From Harmonia axyridis (lineage: Eukaryota; Arthropoda; Insecta; Coleoptera; Coccinellidae), in contig NC_059501.1 in the NCBI RefSeq assembly GCF_914767665.1, forward strand, positions 2,854,501-2,918,500: DNA of 64,000 bases, read 5' to 3'. The notes beneath the pieces are model-generated. The model did not search any database, was not told the DNA's origin, and was given only the letters and a program-made list of their open reading frames with translations. The first letter of the stretch is position 1. Each line of letters opens with the position of its first letter. Position numbers and translations under genes: made by a program. Of this stretch, positions 56,330 through 64,000 are shown in pieces.

Positions 56330-56545
56330 ATTTTGACGATCTGTTCAGCGAACGAACGCTCAAAAATTCAAAAAGCTACCCACCGATACGAACAAGCTTC
56401 CAGCCCCAACCATTGCACCCTTAAAAAAGCGATATACGAGCTTTCGAGATCAAGCTGGCTACGATTCAGGTGTCTTGATGGAGATTTCGCGAAATCTCCA
56501 GCATCCAGTGAATCTCACGCAGATGCCATTATCGAAAAGTCGAGA
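56330..56545. other. GC-richer island, paralogue of the 53.6-kb island
   Basis: The segment 56403-56490 aligns to 53671-53755 (CCCAAC..., CACCCTTAAAAAAG, GATATACG, GCTTTCGAGA, GGAGATTTCGCG). ACGAACGCTCAAAAATTCA at 56350 recalls 47400. Overlapping short frames have no domain. Confidence 0.45.
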
Positions 56546-56721
56546 TGAATGCAGTACGAGAGGACTCTTTCACCGCTGCTGCCATTTTTGGATTAAACGA
56601 GGTCGATTCGAACGAAGTTGTTGTGAATGAAGAGGTGGCTGGCGTAGGTGTGAAAAGCGAGGATTACACATGTTGCTTTGTAGTTTCGGTAATTTCGATT
56701 TTACGGCAGGTTTTAGCATGA
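56545..56721 (+). CDS. Possible 58-codon open frame, function unknown
   Basis: ATG at 56545, directly after the 56.4-kb island, opens 58 codons to TGA at 56719. The peptide begins MNAVREDSFTAAAIFG, has an acidic middle (NEVDSNEVVVNEEVAG) and ends in a hydrophobic stretch (CCFVVSVISILRQVLA). Composition is less AT-driven than chance frames nearby. A GT dinucleotide in TTTCGGTAATTT at about 56687 could be a splice donor, which would make this a first exon. I recognise no family, and a chance frame is quite possible. The overlapping frame at 56670 has no domain. Confidence 0.2.
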   Translation: MNAVREDSFTAAAIFGLNEVDSNEVVVNEEVAGVGVKSEDYTCCFVVSVISILRQVLA

Positions 56722-57229
56722 CAATGGTATTGGTTGTTTTCTATATTCAGCCTTTCGGGGTTTTCGCTTTGGGTTTCGCTGGAAATAGAGTTGCAATCGT
56801 GGGTTTGATCGTATTTGGAGTATTAGGCGACTTGAAAAACAGTAAAACTGACTGATTATCCATCTGCCATTATGGTGATGATGAGAAGAAAGATGAAGAA
56901 AAAGAATATTTTATGATATACCACTTTTGCAAATTATATTAGATTAGAATGAATGCATGAGTAGATTCGCTATTTCTGAATTAGTTAACTCTGAAAAGAA
57001 TGCCGGCAACTTCTTGTTATTTACCCTAATGATCTTGACCACTAAAAAATACCTTCTGATAGTCAAGCTTCTATAAAACAACTGAGTAATGAATTAAGCG
57101 AGAATGATAAGGTCTTCATTTAGAGTTACTGGTCACTCTAGAATCAAAGGAAACAAATGATCCAATGGACAAACTTCTTTACAGGCCCGAAAAATATCAG
57201 TTATATGAAAAAATGCACCTATAAAAAAG
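56722..57229. other. Stretch with nothing recognised
   Basis: No repeat or gene was seen. Confidence 0.4.
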
Positions 57230-57490
57230 AATTTCAAGTGATAAGACAACCGAAAAAAATACTGTGGCGGAATGTTTCAGGGATGGATTACTGAAGAACA
57301 TAAATACTACAAGATCCAAAGAGAATCTGGATCTCAGTAAGAACTTGCTACACTTCTTCAATGGGAGTAAGTAAACTGACAAGTGCAGATTCTTTGAGGA
57401 GGAGGAAGAAACTCCTGATCACTTGGTCACTGAATTCTTCGCCATTGTAAGTCAACGCAAAAAACTGGGACTGGAGGGCGAGCAGTAGCT
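57230..57490 (+). pseudogene. LINE ORF2 C-terminal relic, second copy
   Basis: In shifting plus-strand frames this reads TVAECFRDGLLKNINTT, RSKENLDLSKNLLHFF and then CRFFEEEEETPDHLVTEF, followed by FAIVSQRKKLGLEGEQ and a stop. It parallels the copy at 38560-39575 (ARSKRYLDLSKN and CRFCGEEEETQDHLVMEC). The second and third Cys of the zinc-knuckle are replaced by Phe, and the part between HFF and CRF is deleted. An older relic of the same family. Confidence 0.7.
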
Positions 57491-60400
57491 GGTGAGGATC
57501 GTCGTAGGAGGAAACAAAACAGACAATATAACTCTTCAATAGAAATCAGTATCAGTAATCATCAGAGATTAAGGATTGATCAAATATTTAAGGGTTGTCC
57601 TCAAAAGCAAGCTAACTCGTTTCCTTAAACAGCTATATCATATGACAATCTGAGATTCCAAAGCAATCCTCAATATTATATTTCTTTAATTGCTTAGATT
57701 GAATATAGGGCTCAATTGGCTAGAGTGTATCCATGAGGATTCAGAACTGACTGGTCCAGATGATTTTTCGTAGGCTGGACGGTTTTGCAAGTATGTGTAT
57801 AGCCTTCTCCTTTTATCAGCAGTCCCACAATGAAGTGAAGTTCATCTCATTGGCAGCTACATAAGCTATATTATGAATGACGGAAAAATTCCAAAAATAT
57901 TTTTGTTCTTGCATGTCTGGGGTTAAGTCTTATTTGAGATCTCATTATTCTGAGCTCTCTCTAATTTAAATCTGCCTGTAGTGGTTTTTCCCCTCTCCTA
58001 GAAGAATTTAGGTCCAGCAGGTGCTGCGATGTTCCTTTTAGCGAATCAATCGGCTTGATAATTGTCTTTGATACCACTGTCCTGAGAAACATAGCAAAGT
58101 CACTTTGTTGCTTCTAGCAAAAGTATTGCTCAGTTTCTGCAAAAAAAAACGATAACTCTCGATCGTGTTCAACTCAAGAAATATAATAAAATAAATGAGG
58201 AAAACACTTACCTTAAATCAGAAGCTTTTGAGAACTCGTCATTCATGTGCTAAGTGCACACTTTGGTCTCCAAGGGGGTAATTGAAGTATAAATGAGCAA
58301 ACGCTCAAAGGCTTCCTGACTTAAGATCAGTGCTTTTCATCAAAATAAAATACATAATTTCCAATTTTCATTATCTGGGAAAGTGAGAGTTTTTTTTTCA
58401 TATAAATCCGAATCAATGAGAAACTTAGTTTACTGAGTGAAAATTTTAGATTTCAGAACTCATGAATTTCATTTACACGAAAGAATAATCAATTGAATGC
58501 AGCAACAGTTTCCATATTTTCAAAACAACACAAAAGATATGATCTTTCCTTGTCAAACAATTACCACTACAGAAATAATAAATGAAAAGGAACCGAAAAG
58601 CCAACAATTGTCAAATATGACATTGTTGATCGATCCCTTCTAACACCTGAATTAAGACTCTCAATTTCTACCAGGCAACCTCATCATTTCATAGCTTTAC
58701 ATCTAATTCAACATTCAGGAGAATAACACTTTCACCACCAATTCAAATTGCGTGAGAAAATTGCAAAATCCTTATGGGAACCAAATATTCCTTGCACCTT
58801 TCGCCAGATTCACATGTTGCGTATTTGTTACATACTTCTGAGAGTCACCCCAAATTTGAATAACACCCTCAAGAGGTACCGCAGTGACCGTCCAGTAGTA
58901 CCATAGTGGTACCTTCCCACGCTGATCGAGTTGAGATGCATAAACATCATTCCCATGATGAAATTTTACCTACTGGGTTAAAATTCGAACTGGGTCGGTG
59001 TTGCCAGGTGTGGGGATTTTTCCTCAGATCTGGGGAAATTTGATGTTGTTTGTGAAACTATTCTTGGGATGTTCCAGGTAGCTGGAGTCGATGCAGTCTT
59101 TCAGAATTGCGAACCAGATTGATCTATTACATTAACCAATAATCCTTCAAACGAAAAAACCCAAATATCCAAATGTGACCATTTAAAAATTTTTTTTTAA
59201 GTTTCAGGTCCAATTCGACAATTTCTCGATAATTCGATTGAGAAAGAACCCTGACACTCTTGTATAGCTTCAGTTGATTGGCTTGGTGTGGTCTTAGCAA
59301 TCATCTGGTAAAATGGAGATATTTATCCATTGGGCAGAGCCTCGATAAAAACAAATGTGTTATAGAGTTTCTACCTTTTTTAAGGTCAAACATACCACAA
59401 TATATCCTCTTTTAATTTATAAGAAACCAATACAAATCTGAGCATTTCTTATCAAACTATTGATGCAGACAGATTTTGGGGAGACTATTTTCTTGGACCT
59501 GGCAACACTGAACGAAATCCACTTGTCATTTCGTTGTGTAAAGTTGTTATGTCAGCGAGGCACAAAAGAGACATGGAGAGAAGGGTTAATAGGGTAGATA
59601 GTGAAAGTTACATGGAGCTTGATGGATATTAATCCACAGGTAGTGTTGTCGATGTTTCGGGTTATTTTGCGAAATATTTTCGGTTGAAAGGGTGGAACAA
59701 AGAGGTTAGGGTTATCGATTTGGGATTTTTGGGTTAGATCTGATAAATGATGACGGTTTTAGGTGGATTCCTCGAAATATAGACTCAACACATATCAATC
59801 GAATCATAGTTTATTGTTATGTTAATCCAATCATAGTTTATTGCTATGTGAATTGACTAGAGTTCAAAATTTAAACTTCTAGAAATAAGACTACGCAATG
59901 TAGACTTTTATTATTTTCAATAATCAAGCTATGCAATCCCATGATAAGAAAAAATAGTTGGATCAAAAAATGTTACGTGCTCATTCAGTAGAAGTTGATC
60001 AAATGTTTTTCATAATTTCGCAAATACATTAATACTTTTGTAACGGCAGGTAATGATGTTGAAGTTTGATTTTATAAATATCACAAAAAAGTTACATGAC
60101 AAAAAATAATTATTAAAATTACTTTTGTATAAGGTGGTACCGCATAAATTTGATACACGTTTTGATGTAAGAGTAAATTTGTTGGGACGACAATCTGGTT
60201 AAAGAAAACAGACTTTTTTTACTTGAAAACGATCTTTCAACTTTTTATTTTCTGGCGGCTATGTGAAATTAAAACTTAAAATCGAATGAGGTGTTCAAAT
60301 GATATGAAATTTGGCGTGAAAAATTTATTACATTGAATCACTCCGAAAGATATTCAAATCAGGTTCAATAACTTACGAGATTGAAGTACCACAGCTCTGT

Positions 60401-60571
60401 TTTGGACCCTGTCTTATTATTCAACATTGAGTTGAATGAGACCAAGGCTGTGAAGTAGTAAGCAAGTAAGGTTGTGTTATATATCGAGAAGCTTGAATAA
60501 TATTTTAATGCCTGATCAACTTTTATCTTCGAGTTAGGCCTAAGCTTATTTCAGTCTTCTAAATGGTATTA
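57491..60571. other. Long stretch with little content
   Basis: No mobile element or gene is recognised over about 3 kb. A more balanced patch at 58780-59060 holds several short palindromic GGTACC and GTACCATAGTGGTAC words, and another lies at about 59470-59650. Otherwise AT-rich. Confidence 0.45.
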
Positions 60572-60573
60572 TA

Positions 60574-61467
60574 CACTGCGCAAAAAAATTAACGCACATT
60601 ATGGAAATCTCAAATTTATTCTACAACTGAAGGTGTTCTCAATGATAATTATTTTTATCAGAATTATGCATGCATATGTTATCCACTTTCAACGTTTTTC
60701 TTCAATACAGATGTTTTTCCCAGCAGGAATAAAAAAAATGAGATTATCAGATTTTGAATGTATTGGCTCCATTCTGAAATCAGTTGTTCTCGATCAATTC
60801 TAGTGATCAATAGTTTTTCTTTGACTGCTCGCACAGACCTAGTGGTCGTTGATAATGGAGCTATGAATGCTGATAGGTATATAAGGAACATTCTTGAAGA
60901 GCATGTAGTGCCATTTGCCCCATACATTGGTGAAAATTTCATTTTTATGGACGATAATGTCAGACCCTATCGTGCGCGCATCGTTCAGGAATACCTTGAA
61001 GAGGTTGAATTCTCTCGAATGGAATGGCCAGCAAGAAGTTCAGATCTCAATCCGATTGAGCAGGTTTGGGACAACCTCAATAGAAGGCTGAGAAGTTCAG
61101 AAAATCATCCAGCTACTCTTGATGACTTGGGAATCCAACTCAGAGAAATCTGGGAAGGATTAGATCAAAACATTTTAAGATCACTCATTTTGAGTATGAA
61201 CCGTCGTTGCCGAGCTGTAATTAACGCAAGGGGTGGAAATACCAAGTATTAAATCACTTATCAGCATTCCAGTATTTTGAAAATTTTTTATTTCTCTTCT
61301 TTCACATAAGATTCGGCGAAATCCTGAATTTTTCTTCCATTTAATGTGTCTTGTTTCATTCAAAACCTTCCCGACAGAACATAAAAAATAAGTTATAAAG
61401 TCAATGTAGAGTTAACTTTCATTAAAATTGAGATTTTCAGAATGTGCGTTAATTTTTTTGCGCAGTG
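60574..61467 (+). mobile_element. Tc1-like element copy 2, internally deleted
   Basis: The 894-bp element is flanked by TA on both sides (60572-60573 and 61468-61469). The terminal inverted repeats, 60574-60600 and 61441-61467, are perfect over 27 bp, start CACTGCGCAAAAAAATTAAC, and continue imperfectly for some 18 bp more. It keeps the C-terminal transposase and both ends but lacks the N-terminal and first catalytic part. Its left 250 bp nearly equals that of copy 1 at 29451. Confidence 0.95.
60824..61252 (+). pseudogene. Tc1-like transposase C-terminal part
   Basis: From about 60838 the plus strand reads LVVVDNGAMNADRYIRNILE, EHVVPFAPYIGENFIFMDDN, RPYRARIVQEYL, FSRMEWPARSSDLNPIEQVW, and ends CRAVINARGGNTKY with TAA at 61250-61252. 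The Asp of MDDN and the Glu of IEQ are separated by 34 residues, the DD34E spacing of Tc1 transposases. The first Asp and the DNA-binding domains are missing because of the internal deletion at about 60822. The frame itself is open and well preserved. A run-in from ATG at 60758 is non-coding left-end sequence. Confidence 0.88.
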
Positions 61468-61869
61468 TATTTTGGGGATCTTCTTCCTGGTCAGGGGATC
61501 AGAAGAAAATTGTGAGCAAAATCACTTGATTTATTCAAAAAGAGGTAGAAAGTATTAGAGAATTTTCATCAGTTGTTCAGGTAATCGACGTCATTAACAA
61601 TTCAAATTCCAGGGTATAGATCATGTCAGGTTACGTCAAAATCCCTTCCACGCAAATAACTACTGGAATTCCAACGGCCACAACCCTCGAACGTCAATAA
61701 TAATTAGACGATACCATTCGTTATATTCAAAAATCCACGTTGCATTCAACCCCGTATGAATACCCATCGAGGAGAAATATCGAAACCCAAACCATAGAAA
61801 TCCGAAGAAAGGGAAACCGGGAGGAATTGTATAAGATGGAATTATTCAAGAAACTTTATAGTTGCGAAA
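61468..61869. other. Stretch with nothing recognised
   Basis: No gene or repeat was seen. Composition becomes more balanced toward the next island. Confidence 0.4.
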
Positions 61870-62340
61870 ATACAGAATAAACACATAATGGACCCGGTCC
61901 ATCCCCTTCAGTCCAGGTAAGGTATTCAACCCCTCGGTAATAGAATATTTCTCTACCTTGACCAGGTAAATAAATAGATATATGAAAAGCAAATTTTTCG
62001 GGTAGGTTCCGTCTTTCGTCTCCCTCACTTTCACCCCTACGCGGGCAAGGGTAGGAAGGACGGAGAGAGACGGGCTGTTTTGAATGGCATCGGCCGATCT
62101 TGTATGTGTGTTAAGATTTCGCATATTTGGGCCGAAGACGTGGGAAACCGAAGAGAGTGAGAGACGCAAATGGGTTGCATCAGGGGTCGGGTCGGTGCGT
62201 TACGAAATTTGTTGTTATCGATTGTTGCGTGGGAAGCTTCTGGCGGACATAAGCCACGTCATCGGCGGTGTTCCGTGTTTCCTGTTGGGTCATCGTCTTG
62301 TTATTAATGAGGTTAGGAGATCTTCTTTGGGAAAGTCATA
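61870..62340. other. GC-richer unique island, candidate regulatory DNA
   Basis: Balanced composition with ACCAGGTAAATAAAT, GTCATCGGCGGTGT and many CG dinucleotides. Frames of 107 codons (minus) and 85 codons (plus) overlap and have no domain. No transposon signature. Confidence 0.35.
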
Positions 62341-62844
62341 GATTATCTTTCCACCATCGATGAGTGGAAGGTCATAGAAAAATATTTTTCTCTATTTCAG
62401 TATCGTAATGAGATCATTACAGTTCTAAAAACAATGCAGTAATGAACTCATTACAGCATCGTTTTCAGTTATATTTTTCGTTTTGTGGTTGTCTGCAGTG
62501 ACTTCTGATCCTATCAAATTTCAACAAACGTTAATAATTGTCAACATAATGTATAATTGGATATAGTGAAATGATTTGCAGCATTATTCGCAATTTCTCT
62601 TAATTCAGGTGGTGTTAAATCGATTTCGTCACACATTCATGAATTTAATGCGTAATTTTAAATCATTTAAGAATTCAAAATGTACGATTCAAATTCAAAT
62701 TCCAATCTGTCAATTTTCATAACAGTCACACCAACTGCCAAGATACAATACAAAAGTCACTAGGATGTATAATTTGAATTTTTCACTGAATTTCGCCAAT
62801 ATTTCACAAAGCTTGACTGAAATAGAGAAAATATCGTCTACTAC
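62341..62844. other. AT-rich stretch with nothing recognised
   Basis: No features seen. Confidence 0.4.
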
Positions 62845-62965
62845 TCATTGCAGAAGGCAATTCCAACACTCTTGCGTTCGAAAACTCGCTCCTTCGTCGC
62901 TCGTTTTACGAATTTCGCATTCGTGTTGGAGTAGGAGCCCATTCTGCAACTTGTTTTAGAATATA
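62845..62965. repeat. Short repeat with CTCG hairpin, copy 2
   Basis: AAACTCGCTCCTTCGTCGC and CTCGTTTTACGAATTT match the pattern of 52785-52905. It is bordered by TTGCAGAAGGCA on the left and CATTCTGCAAC on the right, an inverted pair of GCAGAA words. Confidence 0.5.
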
Positions 62966-62974
62966 CTGTTCTCT

Positions 62975-63610
62975 CTGATTGACAGCAAATTAATTTTGCA
63001 GACACATATCAATCAGCAAAGTATCACTTTTTCTGCTTAGGCAGCAAAGTAACCACTTTTTTGACTAGGCAGCAAAATGATTAATTAATTAATTAATATT
63101 TTTTGCCACCTCCCTTATTTCTGGAGGAGTAAGTACTTCTAAGTCGCTATCACTGCCCATAATATGATTAAAACCGATATGTATCCAAAAAACTGTCAGA
63201 TATTTCATAAGTTGTCAAACTATAATTATTATTAGCATCTACATAACAACCAACTATTCAAACAATAGCGTGTTCTATTAATTTTTTTTTTAATTCATCA
63301 CTACAGGAAAAATAAAAATATTGTGGAAATTGTAATAATCTGCAAATACATTGTACCTTGTGTCAATGGCCTAGCTGCTGAGACACGTTAATTCAAATAA
63401 AAAAAAAATATCCTACATATATCCTTGTAAACAATCAAAGAAAAATTTTATGTTCCACTCGGGAGCAAAGTAGATTGACTGCCAAGGCAGTCCATCTATT
63501 AGTTTGCTGCCTAGTAAAAAAATATCTATTTTTCTCCGTTTGATAACAAATATTAATTTTGCAGACACATATCAATCAGCCAAGTATCACTTTTCCAGCT
63601 TAGTCAGCAG
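62975..63610. repeat. Direct and inverted repeat cluster
   Basis: A block with TTAATTTTGCAGACACATAT followed by CAATCAGC and AAGTATCACTTTT occurs at about 62988-63035 and 63552-63600 in the same orientation. Between the copies CTAGGCAGCAAA (63065) and TTTGCTGCCTAG (ending 63513) form an inverted pair about 450 bp apart. A palindrome GACTGCCAAGGCAGTC lies at 63478-63493. The AATTAATTAATTAATT tract follows the left inverted word. This may be a small element with its target region duplicated. Confidence 0.6.
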
Positions 63611-64000
63611 AACAGATTGCTGTATCTCTCAATCTTTTTATTTTCGAATTTTGAGCTGGGAATGATCGAAAACTGAGGTTCGACTCAATGATGACGAATC
63701 CGTCCTCAAATTCGAGTCTGTCCGTTCAGCCGTAAACATGATAATTTTCGAATGAAAGGACCTAGAAATTTGATATTTTGAGGGTAGGTTCGGATCTCGA
63801 ATGAAGCAATTGAGTTAGTTTATGGTCAAAATCCGATTAAAGCTTTCGTTTCCCTGTTAAATTCAAAACTGCAGATTCGTGCAAAATTTCATGTTGACTA
63901 CATTATGCAAACAGAAAATTGGAGGAGAATATTGGAAAAAATACTCGATATTTTCATTACAAAAAATCCAATCAGTTTTGTTGTATATTGAGAATAACAA
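63611..64000. other. Stretch with nothing recognised
   Basis: AT-rich, no gene or repeat was seen up to the window edge. Confidence 0.4.

Overview
This window reads as nuclear DNA of an animal, most likely an insect. It is AT-rich, has no long open reading frames apart from transposon relics, and is packed with insect-type mobile elements: mariner, Tc1-like, hAT, RTE and jockey-like LINE fragments, and many TA-flanked elements ending in TACAGGGTG. A beetle would fit, but the sequence alone does not settle the order. I found no host protein-coding exon, rRNA, tRNA or CRISPR array that I can support, so the window is probably an intergenic desert or part of a very large intron.

Layout. 1-840 is a 295-bp tandem repeat; 2.9-5.9 kb holds TACAGGGTG-type elements; 6.0-7.6 kb holds two GC-richer patches, one with a long hairpin; 8.57-11.26 kb is a complex tandem array with units of about 580-780 bp; 12.1-12.6 kb is a GC-richer unique island; 13.0-14.4 kb is mariner copy A nested in an older repeat; 15.5-17.1 kb holds two more tandem arrays; 18.7-24.8 kb holds inverted-repeat elements, a 370-bp duplicated unique segment and an IS630-like relic; 25.1-25.6 kb is another island; 27.5-28.3 kb is mariner copy B; 29.45-30.15 kb is a rearranged Tc1 copy; 31.2-33.0 kb is mariner copy C inside an older repeat; 33.6-34.1 kb is an island; 35.0-37.2 kb holds two decayed mariner-like copies; 38.6-39.6 kb is a LINE fragment split by a fold-back element; 40.1-43.1 kb holds an inverted-terminal candidate, an island, and mariner copy D inside a hAT fragment; 44.1-49.0 kb holds two mariner relics, a Tc1 N-terminus, another TACAGGGTG-type copy and an island; 50.7-51.4 kb is an inverted RTE insertion; 52.2-57.5 kb holds a direct repeat, a reverse-transcriptase scrap, a 1.9-kb hAT relic with a nearly perfect 604-bp fold-back inside it, and two paralogous islands; 60.6-61.5 kb is a Tc1 deletion copy; 61.9-62.3 kb is the last island.

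How it fits together. No gene network is visible. The mobile elements are all defective, but several tell clear histories: four mariner copies share one internal deletion junction; two Tc1 copies carry complementary parts of the transposase, one with an internal inversion; the RTE insertion has a 13-bp target duplication and the diverging halves expected of twin priming. Between the elements lie about a dozen short, GC-richer, unique islands that share words such as AACCCTTTT and ACCTGGYCRCGYGCC. They are the best candidates for host cis-regulatory DNA.

Limits. Everything was read by eye. Percent identities are given only where bases were compared directly, and all family names rest on motifs recognised from general knowledge of transposon proteins.
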